Positions 8,429 to 17,436 of a DNA stretch of 64,000 bases are shown piece after piece. A model generated the notes under the pieces. The model did not search any database. It had not been told where the DNA came from and worked only from the letters and a program-made list of their open reading frames with translations. The stretch lies in NCBI GenBank assembly GCA_947089135.1, contig CAMUJF010000005.1, positions 72,920-136,919 of the forward strand, written 5' to 3'. Positions within the stretch are counted from its first letter, which is position 1. Each line of letters starts with the position of its first letter. The stretch comes from an uncultured Clostridia bacterium (lineage in GTDB: Bacteria > Bacillota > Clostridia > Oscillospirales > Ruminococcaceae). A program made the position numbers and the translations under genes.

Positions 8429-11038
8429 CTACTCAAGCATATCACATAATTCTTTCAAAAAATACTTCGCATCCTCGTCGGTAAGCTCGTCCACATTTGT
8501 CTTGCGAAGTTTTTCTATAATACGCTCGCTGCCGATAGCTCCAAAGGATATTTGATCCTGTGGCTTTTCACAGCTATGCATGGATTTTTCCGTTTCCATT
8601 TCCGCAAGAAGCTGCTTCGCTCTGTTCAGCACCCTGTTCGGAAGTCCAGCAAGCTTTGCCACGTCTATGCCGTAACTATCGTCCACTCCGCCGGGAACTA
8701 TCTTTCTCAGGAACTTTATGTTGTCCCCACGCTTTTTCACCGCAACGCTGTAATTCTTCACGCCCTCAAGCTCGTCCTCAAGCTTTATAAGCTCATGGTA
8801 GTGGGTAGCGAAAAGCGTCTTGCAGCCAAGTATTCGGGAGTTTGCGATGTACTCCGCAACAGCCGTAGCAATGCTTATTCCGTCGTAGGTGGACGTACCC
8901 CGTCCCACCTCGTCAAGGATAACAAGACTCTGCTTTGTGGCGTTTTTGAGAATATCCGCAACCTCGCTCATTTCAACCATAAACGTAGACTGTCCTGCTG
9001 TAAGATCGTCGGAAGCTCCCACACGGGTAAAAATCTTGTCAACGATAGAAATTTTTGCGTATCTAGCAGGTACAAAGCAGCCTATCTGCGCCATAAGACA
9101 GATAAGTGCGGTCTGCCGCATATAGGTTGATTTACCCGACATATTCGGTCCCGTAATTATGGACATACGGCTGCCGCATGTATCCAGATAGGTGTCGTTC
9201 GGAACGTACATCTCCTCCGTCAGCATAAGCTCCACAACCGGGTGTCTTCCGTCTTTGATGTCAATTATACCGTCGATAGCAATATCAGGCTTAGTATACT
9301 CGTTTTTCAACGAAGTGTAGGCAAAGGAACACAAAACGTCAAGCTGTGCTATCGCCGAAGCGGTCTCCTGAACCTTTACAAGCTGCGTGGCGACAAAGCC
9401 GCGTACCTCGCAGAAGATATCGTATTCCAGCGACAGTATCTTTTCATTCGCACCCAGTATTTCATTTTCAGTCTTTTTAAGTTCGTCCGTAATAAATCTC
9501 TCGCAGTTGGCAAGAGTCTGTTTTCTTATGTATTCGGGCGGAATTTTGTCATAATAGGATTTTGTTACTTCTATATAGTACCCGAAAACACGATTATAGC
9601 TTATTTTCAGATTTTTTATTTCCGTGCGGTCTCTTTCGCGCTGTTCTATATCCCTTATAATATTTTCACCGTTTTTGATAATATTTCTAAGACGGTCAAG
9701 CTCCTCGTTGAAGCCGTCCTTGATAACGCCGCCCTCCTTTGCATTTACCGCGGGTTCGTCCTTTATCGCATTTTCTATAAGTCCCGAAATTTCGCTGAGA
9801 GTATGTATATTTTGATTCAGCTCCCGCAAAAGGCGGCAGTTGAAGTTTTCCAACAGCATTTTTATATCCGGCATTTTTAACGCGGTAAGAGACAGCGCTT
9901 TAATATCCCGCGGAGTGGCGGTTTTATACATTACCCTTGTCATAAGCCGCTCTATATCGTACACTCCCGAAAGTTGATCGGAAAGCTCTTCTCTGATAAC
10001 AGACTGCCTGCAAAGCTCCTCCACTGCGTCAAGGCGATTAATAATGATAGCAGGCTTGATAAGCGGCTGTTCAATATAGGCTTTCAGCAGACGCTTTCCC
10101 ATGGAAGTCTGGGTATGATCCAATACCCATAGCAGGCTTCCCTTTTTCTCCTTGTTGCGCATAGTCTCGGTAAGCTCAAGATTGCGGCGGGCAGTAAGGT
10201 CAAGCTCCATGAAATAGCTGTCGTTATATCGCTTTATTTCGGTAAATCTTCCGACCAAAACCTTCTGAGTATCGCTGATATAATCAAAAAGACCGCACAC
10301 GCACTGAGCTTCGGTACTTTCCTCATTAAGTCCTATCTCGCAAAGCTCAGGAACGCTGAACTGCTTCAGAATAACGTCCTTTTTGGCATTTACATCAAAA
10401 CATTCTCCGTCAAGCATCTGCACCGAGCAATTCATTTTGCCTTTTATAAAATCCGTCACCTGTTTGAAATCGAGAAATTTGTCGTTGAACAGTACTTCGG
10501 CAGGATCGAAACGCGAAAGTTCGTTGATTATTTCCGTCTGAACGTCCTTTCCTGTTTTTTTAAAAAGGTGTACCTCTCCCGTGGAAATATCCGCAAAGCA
10601 CACAGAGCACTCGTCCGCTGCCGCAAAGGCCGCGCATATATAGTTGTTTTTGGATTCGTCAAGAAGCGCGCTTTCGGTAAGAGTCCCGGGGGTGACTATA
10701 CGTATAACGTCCCGTTCGACAATACCGTTTTTTACATCTTTAGGATCGGTTAGCTGTTCGCAGATAGCCACCCTGTGACCAAGTTCTATCAGACGCTTTA
10801 TGTACATCTCGCTTGCGTGATATGGTATACCGCACATTGGAGCGCGTTCGTCCAGACCGCAGTCACGTCCGGTAAGTGTGAGCTCCAACTCTCTTGAAAC
10901 TATTATCGCGTCCTCAAAAAACATCTCATAAAAATCGCCCAGTCTGAAAAAAAGTATGTGATCCTTGTATTTGTTTTTTACGGAAAAATACTGCTTCATC
11001 ATGGGTGAAAGGCGGTTAAAATCAATCTGAACAGCCAT
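8429..11038 (-). CDS. mutS: DNA mismatch recognition ATPase MutS
   Basis: About 869 residues. The mismatch-binding N-terminus carries the Phe-x-Glu region (LGDFYEMFFEDA). The connector and clamp domains follow. The C-terminal ATPase has Walker A GPNMSGKST near residue 610, ILDEVGRGTSTYDG (Walker B and D-loop) and FATHYHEL. Start choice is open: an ATG at 11036-11038 and an in-frame GTG at 11045-11047 both lie downstream of an 11-bp hairpin that separates them from the only strong ribosome site, GAGAGGAG. The short C-terminal tail ends KELCDMLE. Confidence 0.97.
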   Translation of the reverse strand: MAVQIDFNRLSPMMKQYFSVKNKYKDHILFFRLGDFYEMFFEDAIIVSRELELTLTGRDCGLDERAPMCGIPYHASEMYIKRLIELGHRVAICEQLTDPKDVKNGIVERDVIRIVTPGTLTESALLDESKNNYICAAFAAADECSVCFADISTGEVHLFKKTGKDVQTEIINELSRFDPAEVLFNDKFLDFKQVTDFIKGKMNCSVQMLDGECFDVNAKKDVILKQFSVPELCEIGLNEESTEAQCVCGLFDYISDTQKVLVGRFTEIKRYNDSYFMELDLTARRNLELTETMRNKEKKGSLLWVLDHTQTSMGKRLLKAYIEQPLIKPAIIINRLDAVEELCRQSVIREELSDQLSGVYDIERLMTRVMYKTATPRDIKALSLTALKMPDIKMLLENFNCRLLRELNQNIHTLSEISGLIENAIKDEPAVNAKEGGVIKDGFNEELDRLRNIIKNGENIIRDIEQRERDRTEIKNLKISYNRVFGYYIEVTKSYYDKIPPEYIRKQTLANCERFITDELKKTENEILGANEKILSLEYDIFCEVRGFVATQLVKVQETASAIAQLDVLCSFAYTSLKNEYTKPDIAIDGIIDIKDGRHPVVELMLTEEMYVPNDTYLDTCGSRMSIITGPNMSGKSTYMRQTALICLMAQIGCFVPARYAKISIVDKIFTRVGASDDLTAGQSTFMVEMSEVADILKNATKQSLVILDEVGRGTSTYDGISIATAVAEYIANSRILGCKTLFATHYHELIKLEDELEGVKNYSVAVKKRGDNIKFLRKIVPGGVDDSYGIDVAKLAGLPNRVLNRAKQLLAEMETEKSMHSCEKPQDQISFGAIGSERIIEKLRKTNVDELTDEDAKYFLKELCDMLE

Positions 11039-11049
11039 AATTACCACGA

Positions 11050-11078
11050 TTGACCCGCCGTACCGAACGGCAGGTCAA
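11050..11078 (-). promoter_or_regulatory. Stable hairpin between the mutS ribosome site and its start codon
   Basis: Read on the minus strand, TTGACCTGCCG and CGGCGGGTCAA pair over 11 positions with a single G-U pair around a 7-base loop. The strong Shine-Dalgarno GAGAGGAG (11081-11089) is upstream and the start codon downstream. If the hairpin folds, the linear distance of about 43 bases from ribosome site to ATG falls to about 14. To the GTG at 11047 it falls to about 5. Confidence 0.7.
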
Positions 11079-11191
11079 CGTCTCCTCTCAATAAAATTTT
11101 GCTTATACTCATTTGTTGCTTAAAACGCGCAAAAATCAAACAAAAACTTATATACACGGTTTTTGTGTACATTTTTAGAAGCAAATTAGTA

Positions 11192-11602
11192 TTAGTGGCA
11201 GCCTCCGCAGGTAGAACAGCTTCCGCCGCAGCCTCCCGGCTCCTCTGTTGGACAGGTCATTGGATCCTCGCCGTTGGCAGAATAAGTAATAATAACATTT
11301 ATCTGCGTAAGAAGATCGTCCATGGCAGTCTTAGCTTCGTTGTATTCAAGCATATTCTTGTTTCCCATAATCGTTCCGTAAAGAGACTTTATCTCATTGT
11401 CCAGAGCAGTAAGCCTCTCCGCGCTGCGGTCGTCCTTAGCCATTTCAGCGTTAAGCTCAACCCTTTTCATCTGGAACTCGTTTATCATCTGCTGAAGCTC
11501 GGAATCTCCGTCATTTGCTTCCTTAGCCTTTATATAGGCAGCATATCTTTCGTCCTCCTGTATCATCTTTCCCAGTTCTCTTGCCTTGTCAATAACGTTC
11601 AT
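11192..11602 (-). CDS. ylbF: YlbF/YmcA-family regulator with C-terminal cysteine cluster
   Basis: 136 residues. A helical YlbF/YmcA (DUF964) domain covers about 1-110, with the FQMKRVELNAEMAK and EYNEAKTAMDDLL helices. The last 22 residues hold five cysteines in CP, CGG, CSTCGGC arrangements. In Bacillus the YlbF-YmcA-YaaT complex binds Fe-S clusters and helps mRNA processing by RNase Y, which makes the cysteine tail a plausible cluster ligand here (inference). It lies 154 bases before the mutS start in a run containing miaB, in agreement with its conserved mutS/miaB neighbourhood. Confidence 0.88.
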   Translation of the reverse strand: MNVIDKARELGKMIQEDERYAAYIKAKEANDGDSELQQMINEFQMKRVELNAEMAKDDRSAERLTALDNEIKSLYGTIMGNKNMLEYNEAKTAMDDLLTQINVIITYSANGEDPMTCPTEEPGGCGGSCSTCGGCH

Positions 11603-11651
11603 TGTAAAAAACTCCTTTATTACATTATTATAGTTTACAGTTCAGATAAAT

Positions 11652-12044
11652 TCATGCCATACCGCCGAAAACATTCTGCGCAGCTGAATGAAGAAACAGC
11701 ACTCCCTCGCCGCTGAAAAAGTACTCTTTTTCCAATCTTCTGTTCAGAGCAAACTTTTCAAACGCCTTTCTCTGCGTTTCTTTTAGTTCAAAATATTCGT
11801 CCAAAAGCTTCTGCCGCTCTGTCCGAGTCTCCCAAAAATCCTTTTTCTCCTGCTTTTCCTCGGGATCCTTTCGCTGATTATTAAAGTATATTTCCTCAAG
11901 AGTCTCTTTGAAAATCTCCTCGTCCGATTTAGAGGACATTTCCGCCGATTTCAGAACCTCCTCAAAGGTCGCTCCTCCCGCGCTTCCTCCCTGTGAAACG
12001 TACTTGTACAACGCTGCTGCACTGTTTATTCCGGAAATTGTCAT
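11652..12044 (-). CDS. Hypothetical protein between miaB and ylbF
   Basis: 130 residues, no family recognised. The N-terminus (MTISGINSAAALYKYVSQGG) is Ser/Gly/Ala-rich, a style seen in flagellar or secreted regulatory proteins. Residues 25-110 are strongly charged and predicted helical, with many E and K (for example EEIFKETLEEI, then EKQEKKDFWE). No membrane segment or cysteine is present. GGAAAGGAATG precedes the ATG, and only 18 bases separate it from the end of miaB, so it is very probably expressed with it. No function is claimed. Confidence 0.65.
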   Translation of the reverse strand: MTISGINSAAALYKYVSQGGSAGGATFEEVLKSAEMSSKSDEEIFKETLEEIYFNNQRKDPEEKQEKKDFWETRTERQKLLDEYFELKETQRKAFEKFALNRRLEKEYFFSGEGVLFLHSAAQNVFGGMA

Positions 12045-12062
12045 AATATCATTCCTTTCCCA

Positions 12063-13433
12063 TCAGTCAATGATTTCTCCCTGTACCGCCCAGTTAAAAG
12101 CTTTTGTAATCTTTACCTTTTTCATCTGTCCGATAACGGAACTGTCTGCCTTTGCTTCCACAATAATAAACTCGCCGCTTTTTCCGGTATAAAGACCTTC
12201 GGTCTTTGTCCCGGACTCAAAAAGAACGTCAAGAATTCTGCCTTCAAATCTTTTGAAGTGCTCCGATGAGACATCTCTTTGAAGTTCCAACAGTCTGCGC
12301 ATACGGGCGCTTTTTTCCTCATCGGAAATCATATCCTCAATAAGCGCCGCTTTAGTACCCGTCCGCTTCGAGTATATGAACGAAAAAATGTTGTCATACT
12401 TTACCTCGCGGACGATTTTCAGAGTTTCCTCAAAATCCTCGTCAGTCTCGTTCGGAAAACCCACAATTATATCTGTACTGAACGAAAAATCGGGTATCCT
12501 GCTTCTTGCGTACAAAACGGTCTCCATGTATTTTTCAGCAGTATAGTGCCTGTTCATTTCCTTTAAAACGCGGTCGCTTCCCGATTGAAGCGGCAGATGC
12601 ATATGCTTGCATATCTTATCGCATTTTATAATAGTATCAATAAGCTCTCGGTCTGCGTCTTTGGGGTGAGGAGAAATAAATCTGACTCTGAAATCCCCGT
12701 CCAAAGCGTTTATTCTACGCAGAAGCTCCGAGAAGCCGATAGGAACATCAAGAGTTTTTCCGTACGAATTTACGTTCTGTCCCAAAAGCATTATCTCCTT
12801 GCAGCCGTTTCCAACAAGCTTTCTTATCTCGTCAAGCACCGCTTCGGGACTTCTGCTGCGCTCACGCCCTCTCACATATGGCACTATACAGTATGAGCAA
12901 AAATTGTTGCAGCCATACATTATCGGTACCCCTGCCTTGAATCCGCTGCTTCTGACAGGACGGATATTTTCATCAATACCGCCGCCGTATTCGGTAATAT
13001 CGACCCTTGTGCCGCGTTCCGTAAGAACTTCATACAACAGCCGCGGAAGTTCGTTTACAGCAAACGTTCCAAAGATCATATCCACCTGTTTGTACGTCTT
13101 TCGCAGCTTTTCAACAACGTGCCCCTGCTGAGCCATACAGCCGCACACGCCGATAACCATTTCGGGCCTGCTTTCTTTCAGGTGCTTAAGGTCACCGAGC
13201 AGACCGTAAATTTTCAACTCCGCGTTTTCTCTGACAGCACATGTATTGTACAACACCAGATCAGCCGATGAAACGTCCTCGGTTATGCCGTAGCCCATTT
13301 CGCACAGCAGTCCGAGTATCTTTTCTCCGTCGCTGACGTTCTGCTGACAGCCGAAGCTCCGCAGACAGCAAAGATACGGCGAATCACTCCGCGACACTAT
13401 TTCCCTGACCTTAGCTTTATAATCCGTCGGCAA
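12063..13433 (-). CDS. miaB: tRNA-2-methylthio-N6-dimethylallyladenosine synthase MiaB
   Basis: 456 residues. This radical SAM methylthiotransferase acts on A37 after MiaA. The UPF0004 domain ligates the auxiliary cluster with cysteines in RSFGCQQNVSDGE (about 29), NTCAVRENA (about 65) and GVCGCMAQ (about 98). The radical SAM site is YGCNNFCSYC near residue 173, in the CxxxCxxC pattern. A C-terminal TRAM domain covers about 385-450. The start is TTG at 13431-13433, well spaced from AAAGGAAG. It lies upstream of mutS/mutL/miaA in one run, so both steps of the A37 modification are encoded together. Confidence 0.96.
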   Translation of the reverse strand: MPTDYKAKVREIVSRSDSPYLCCLRSFGCQQNVSDGEKILGLLCEMGYGITEDVSSADLVLYNTCAVRENAELKIYGLLGDLKHLKESRPEMVIGVCGCMAQQGHVVEKLRKTYKQVDMIFGTFAVNELPRLLYEVLTERGTRVDITEYGGGIDENIRPVRSSGFKAGVPIMYGCNNFCSYCIVPYVRGRERSRSPEAVLDEIRKLVGNGCKEIMLLGQNVNSYGKTLDVPIGFSELLRRINALDGDFRVRFISPHPKDADRELIDTIIKCDKICKHMHLPLQSGSDRVLKEMNRHYTAEKYMETVLYARSRIPDFSFSTDIIVGFPNETDEDFEETLKIVREVKYDNIFSFIYSKRTGTKAALIEDMISDEEKSARMRRLLELQRDVSSEHFKRFEGRILDVLFESGTKTEGLYTGKSGEFIIVEAKADSSVIGQMKKVKITKAFNWAVQGEIID

Positions 13434-13503
13434 TCCGCTCTTCCTTTCCGAAAAAATCCATATAATAGCATTATACCACTTTCTTTAATAAATTGCAACA
13501 TTT

Positions 13504-14097
13504 TCAGTACACTTTTTCTCCATCTGCAAAAAATGCTTTGACATCTGGCGGCAGACTTTTTCCGATATGTGTGTATTCGGCATAAAGCTCTCCGCCGTGC
13601 TCAAAAACAGAAATATACCTGTTTGGATCGTTTATGTCCACATATCTTGCAGCATAAGCGTACTCCGCCAGCGCCGGATTTTCAGGGTAAGGATAAAACC
13701 CCGTGCGGATATCCTCGGCAATGTCTCCGTATTCAAAGACAATACAGTTTTCAGCAAAGCTTTCCTTGTCATCAATACCGGAAAACAATACCATAGTCTC
13801 ATAGCCGCCCTCTTTTCTTAGACGTGCTCCCTCAAATTTTATATCCAAGGTATCTGAAATACCGCAGATATAATACAAATCAGTCAGCTTTTCCTCCGAA
13901 ACCGTTCCGGGATAACAATATATCCTGTACGGACGGTTTATCAGCTCCAGTATTTTTCCTCCGCCGAAATAAATAACTATAAACAATCCTACGGAAATAA
14001 CGGTATAAAGCATACTCTGTTGTTTTGTATAATGTCTTTTCGGCATTTCCGCACCGACTTGCTCCTCTTTGGCAGGGATATTTGCATTTTTTTCCAT
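13504..14097 (-). CDS. Hypothetical single-pass membrane protein
   Basis: 197 residues. A basic, tail-in N-terminus (to about 27) precedes one membrane helix, LYTVISVGLFIVIYFGGGKI (about 31-50). An extracytoplasmic domain of about 145 residues follows, containing PYRIYCYPGTVSEEKLTDLYYICG and several aromatic residues. No known domain was recognised. It has its own consensus promoter (14134-14162) and GAAAGGAG ribosome site. It is the first gene of the leftward run and precedes miaB by 70 bases. Confidence 0.7.
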   Translation of the reverse strand: MEKNANIPAKEEQVGAEMPKRHYTKQQSMLYTVISVGLFIVIYFGGGKILELINRPYRIYCYPGTVSEEKLTDLYYICGISDTLDIKFEGARLRKEGGYETMVLFSGIDDKESFAENCIVFEYGDIAEDIRTGFYPYPENPALAEYAYAARYVDINDPNRYISVFEHGGELYAEYTHIGKSLPPDVKAFFADGEKVY

Positions 14098-14133
14098 TTG
14101 TAAAAATTGCTCCTTTCAGCACTGTATATTTAT

Positions 14134-14162
14134 AGAATATCACGAAAAAAATTTTTGGTCAA
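14134..14162 (-). promoter_or_regulatory. Sigma-A type promoter for the leftward run starting at 14097
   Basis: On the minus strand TTGACC (14157-14162) and TATTCT (14134-14139) are 17 bases apart, upstream of the hypothetical gene at 13504-14097. It is back to back with a rightward promoter for dnaD. Confidence 0.55.
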
Positions 14163-14189
14163 GTTTATAGTGATTTTTTTTTTAAAATA

Positions 14190-14198
14190 TGCTATAAT
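14190..14198 (+). promoter_or_regulatory. Extended -10 promoter for dnaD
   Basis: TGCTATAAT is a perfect extended -10 element with no good -35 at the usual distance, about 57 bases before the dnaD ATG. It diverges from the promoter at 14134-14162. Confidence 0.45.
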
Positions 14199-14254
14199 AT
14201 TTTTCAGACGTTAAAAACACATTAGTAAACCTCGAAAGGAAGACTGCTGTACCC

Positions 14255-15268
14255 ATGAAATATAATATCAACTGGAACGGTTCCGACGGAGTATTTGCTG
14301 TTCCCGATCTTGCCGCAGACTGCCTCAGGCTTGCAAGCGGAAAAGCCGTGAAGCTGCTCCTTTACATATTAAAAAATAAAAGCTCCGAGGAAACCCTCGC
14401 CGAAATTGGAAAAGCTGTTGGAATCACTGAAGAGGACGCTGAGGACGCCATATCCTACTGGCAGCAGGTCGGGGTAATACTTGGCGGAAACACCTCCACC
14501 TCAGAGACAAGCGTACAAGCAATTACTGTATCCAAAACCGATTCCGCTGCCAAACCGTCTGCGGAGATTTCAACTCCAAGAGCGAAAGAAAAAGCTGCAA
14601 AAATGATATCACCCTCTGAAATTTCCGAACGTCTCGATAGCTCGGAGGAAATAAGATTCCTTTTCAGCGCTGCGGAAACGACTTTAGGAAAGGTGCTTAC
14701 CTATACAGAACAGAGAACCATTATTTGGATACACGACTATTACGGAACAGCGCCGGATATGCTCCTTATGATAATGGATTTTGCCGTGTCCCAAAATAAA
14801 GCAAGCATCGGCTTCATAGAGAAAATAGCTTCTCAGTGGCATGAAAACGGTATCGTTACTCACGAACAGGCCGAGCGCGAAATACTCAGAATGCAGAATT
14901 ATTATTCTCTTGCAGGACAAGTCTCTGCACGGCTTGAACTGAACCGTACCCTTACTCCCACAGAACAAAAATTTATTAAGGAATGGTCGGCAAAAAGTAT
15001 CAATATAGAACTTATACTGTACGCATATGAAAAAACCGTTGACAATATTGGAAAGGTAAAATTTTCCTATATGAACACGATCCTGAACGACTGGTACAAT
15101 AAAGGTATGTTTACGCCGGCAGATGTAAAGAAGTACGAGACAAGCTCTTCGGAAACCCATGCTGCAGCTTTATCTAAAAAACAAAGCAAATCACAAAGCG
15201 ATGAACACTCATATAATCTCGAACTTCTTGTTGAACACGCACTAAATACAGTGCCGAAAATAAAATAA
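14255..15268 (+). CDS. dnaD: DnaD-domain replication initiation protein
   Basis: 337 residues. An N-terminal winged-helix-like region (about 1-80) is followed by an Ala/Ser/Lys linker. Two DnaD/DnaB2 domains then follow in tandem, at about 130-200 and 215-285. They are recognisable from FSAAETTLGKVLTYTEQRTIIWIHDYYG, RTLTPTEQKFIKEW and YMNTILNDWYNKGM, the last being the DnaB2 signature YxxxILxxW. Such proteins remodel DnaA-oriC complexes and help load helicase. The next gene, 18 bases downstream, is a DnaI-like loader, a pairing common in Clostridia. Confidence 0.9.
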   Translation: MKYNINWNGSDGVFAVPDLAADCLRLASGKAVKLLLYILKNKSSEETLAEIGKAVGITEEDAEDAISYWQQVGVILGGNTSTSETSVQAITVSKTDSAAKPSAEISTPRAKEKAAKMISPSEISERLDSSEEIRFLFSAAETTLGKVLTYTEQRTIIWIHDYYGTAPDMLLMIMDFAVSQNKASIGFIEKIASQWHENGIVTHEQAEREILRMQNYYSLAGQVSARLELNRTLTPTEQKFIKEWSAKSINIELILYAYEKTVDNIGKVKFSYMNTILNDWYNKGMFTPADVKKYETSSSETHAAALSKKQSKSQSDEHSYNLELLVEHALNTVPKIK

Positions 15269-15286
15269 ACCGAAAGGAAGCACAAT

Positions 15287-16279
15287 ATGTCCTTTGACAA
15301 ACACATATACGAAAAAGCCGAGAACGAGGTCAAGCAGAACAGGCTCCGTGCTGAAAGAGAAGCCGAAGAAAGAGCTTTAGAAGTCGAGAGAAAGATACCC
15401 GAAATAAAGGAAATAACAAACGAACTTTCCCGTACGAGCATCGAGCTTTCAAAGCTGATACTGAAAAACAAAGGCAATTTTAATGAAAACTTTGAGAAGA
15501 TCAAAAACAGGAATATACAGGGTCAGGAAATGATATGTTCCCTGCTTACAAGAAGCGGATACCCCGCAGATTATCTTGAACCGCGCTACAGTTGTCCAAA
15601 ATGCTGTGACAAAGGTTTTTATGACGGTCAGAGATGTTCCTGCTTTGAAAAAATGCTTACCCGCTTCGCAGTTGAAAAGCTCAATTCGGAAGCAAATATG
15701 CCCGACTGCGACTTTGAGCATTTCTCGCTGTCCTATTACGAAGGCAGAATGGACTCCGGAGTTGACTGCTTCAAGAGAATGTCGGAAAATCTGGAATTTT
15801 GCAGACAGTACGCCGAACGCTTTTCGTCAAATTCGTCAAGTCTGTTTTTGCTGGGAAAAACCGGAATCGGCAAGACCCATATTTCCCTGTCGATAGCCAA
15901 AGAGGTAATAAAGCGCGGCTTTACCGTTGCGTACGGCTCGCTTTTAAACTATCTTAGGATAATTGAAAAAGAACACTTCGGAAGATGCGAAAATCCCGAG
16001 ACTGACACTCTTCAGATACTTATAAGCGCTGACCTGCTTATTTTGGACGATTTAGGGTCGGAGTTCCGCACAAGCTTTTATGAATCCGTAATCTACAATA
16101 TCGTTAACTCACGCATTAATCTGGGACTTCCTACCATTATAAGCAGCAATCTTTCCGTACCGGAGCTGCAGAAAAACTACAACGACAGAATTATTTCACG
16201 TCTTTTTAGTGTATATCACATTCTTCCATTTGTAGGAGAGGACATTCGTCAGATAAAGCGGCTTAATGGAGAATTTTAA
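15287..16279 (+). CDS. dnaI: DnaI/DnaC-like helicase-loader ATPase
   Basis: 330 residues. The N-terminal half carries a cysteine cluster, YSCPKCCDKGFYDGQRCSCF (about 102-121), likely a zinc site as in DnaI. The C-terminal AAA+ domain has Walker A LGKTGIGKTH (about 190) and Walker B LLILDDLGSE (about 246), then a sensor-like SSNLS. Family members bind and load the replicative DnaB-type helicase. GAAAGGAAG precedes the ATG. It is translated right after dnaD. Confidence 0.9.
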   Translation: MSFDKHIYEKAENEVKQNRLRAEREAEERALEVERKIPEIKEITNELSRTSIELSKLILKNKGNFNENFEKIKNRNIQGQEMICSLLTRSGYPADYLEPRYSCPKCCDKGFYDGQRCSCFEKMLTRFAVEKLNSEANMPDCDFEHFSLSYYEGRMDSGVDCFKRMSENLEFCRQYAERFSSNSSSLFLLGKTGIGKTHISLSIAKEVIKRGFTVAYGSLLNYLRIIEKEHFGRCENPETDTLQILISADLLILDDLGSEFRTSFYESVIYNIVNSRINLGLPTIISSNLSVPELQKNYNDRIISRLFSVYHILPFVGEDIRQIKRLNGEF

Positions 16280-16307
16280 AGAATTTCTATTTTTTTTCTG
16301 TTAGCAG

Positions 16308-16336
16308 TTGATTTTTTATAAATTATGTTGTATAAT
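16308..16336 (+). promoter_or_regulatory. Sigma-A promoter of the cheV-like gene
   Basis: TTGATT (16308-16313), 17 bases, TATAAT (16331-16336). GGGAGGG lies between this and the ATG at 16366. Confidence 0.7.
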
Positions 16337-16365
16337 TATACTATAACTTAGGGAGGGATTTTTCT

Positions 16366-17280
16366 ATGAACACTAATATTTTGCTGGAAAGCGGTACCAA
16401 CGAGCTTGAACTTCTTGAATTTCAAGTGGGTGACAACAATTTCGGTATTAATATTTCCAAGGTTGTGGAAATTATGATAAATGAGGACGTAACGCCCGTT
16501 CCCAATTCCCCTGAGGAGATCGAAGGCGTATTTATCCCCCGTGACAAGCTTATTTCCGTTATTGATTTACATAAGGTAGTTCATGTTCCGCATACGTCTT
16601 CCGGTAAGGAAATTTTCATTATATGTGAGTTTAACCGTATGCATGTTGCTTTCCACGTTACAAGCGTAAAGGGCATACAGAGAATTTCTTGGGCGGATAT
16701 TGCCGACCCTCCGGCTGTTACCAGCGGAAGCAGCGATGAGGCCATTGGTCTTGCCACGGGAGTTGCAAAGATCAACGACAGAATTATCATTATAATGGAC
16801 TTTGAAAAAATTGTTTCCACACTTAACCGTGACGCAGGTCTTGACATTAACGGTCTTGAAAAGATTGACAGACCTACAGATATGGCTGGAAACAAACATA
16901 TTGTCGTTGCTGACGACTCTAAGTTCCTAAACAAAATGATCACCGATTCGCTGTCAAAGGTCGGATTCCACAATATCATGTCTTTCAGCAACGGTCAGGA
17001 CGCTTGGGAATATGTTCAGAGCTTCAGAGATAGAGATGACGATATCACCTCTCACATTGCCTGCGTTATAAGCGATATCGAAATGCCCAAAATGGACGGT
17101 CACAGACTAACAAAATTAATTAAAGACGATAAGGTTCTTTCACAAATACCGGTACTTCTATTCTCATCGCTTATAAACGAGCAGATGATAGCAAAGGGAA
17201 AATCTGTCGGCGCAGACGGTCAGTTCTCGAAGCCTCAAATCAAAGAGCTTATCAGCTACCTTATTAAGGTTCTTTCATGA
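16366..17280 (+). CDS. cheV: CheV-like chemotaxis adaptor (CheW domain plus receiver)
   Basis: 304 residues. A CheW-like coupling domain (about 10-160: LLEFQVGDNNFGINISKVVEI, VHVPHTSSGKEIFIICEFN) is fused to a response-regulator receiver (about 175-300). The receiver has the acidic pair VVADDSKF, the phospho-acceptor in ISDIEMPKMDG, the Ser in LLFSSL and the Lys in FSKPQ. CheV proteins couple receptors to CheA and adapt by phosphorylation. It is monocistronic: its own promoter lies upstream and a terminator downstream. No receptor, CheA or flagellar gene is in the window. Confidence 0.93.
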   Translation: MNTNILLESGTNELELLEFQVGDNNFGINISKVVEIMINEDVTPVPNSPEEIEGVFIPRDKLISVIDLHKVVHVPHTSSGKEIFIICEFNRMHVAFHVTSVKGIQRISWADIADPPAVTSGSSDEAIGLATGVAKINDRIIIIMDFEKIVSTLNRDAGLDINGLEKIDRPTDMAGNKHIVVADDSKFLNKMITDSLSKVGFHNIMSFSNGQDAWEYVQSFRDRDDDITSHIACVISDIEMPKMDGHRLTKLIKDDKVLSQIPVLLFSSLINEQMIAKGKSVGADGQFSKPQIKELISYLIKVLS

Positions 17281-17294
17281 TTAAATCATAAGCT

Positions 17295-17327
17295 AAGCGG
17301 TTTGTCAAACGATAAACCGCTTTTTTT
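17295..17327 (+). terminator. Rho-independent terminator after the cheV-like gene
   Basis: AAGCGGTTT and AAACCGCTT form a 9-bp stem around a 10-base loop, followed by a run of T. Confidence 0.9.
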
Positions 17328-17341
17328 ATTGTTGTCCTATA

Positions 17342-17375
17342 ATCGACAGTTTTTTAAAATTCCATGATATATAAT
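17342..17375 (+). promoter_or_regulatory. Possible Spo0A box and -10 element before spoIIGA
   Basis: ATCGACA (17342-17348) matches the reverse of the 0A box TGTCGAA at six of seven bases. TATAAT lies at 17370-17375. In Bacillus the spoIIG operon is Spo0A-activated, so a 0A box here is expected, but one seven-base match is weak by itself. Confidence 0.35.
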
Positions 17376-17436
17376 AAAATCAAACCTTAATCAAGCCGGT
17401 AAACATATTTTTTCTTGAGAATATAATGGTATTTTT

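Noticed and set aside
14684..15160. Minus-strand frame opposite dnaD
   Set aside because: Antisense of a well-supported DnaD gene with no ribosome site.
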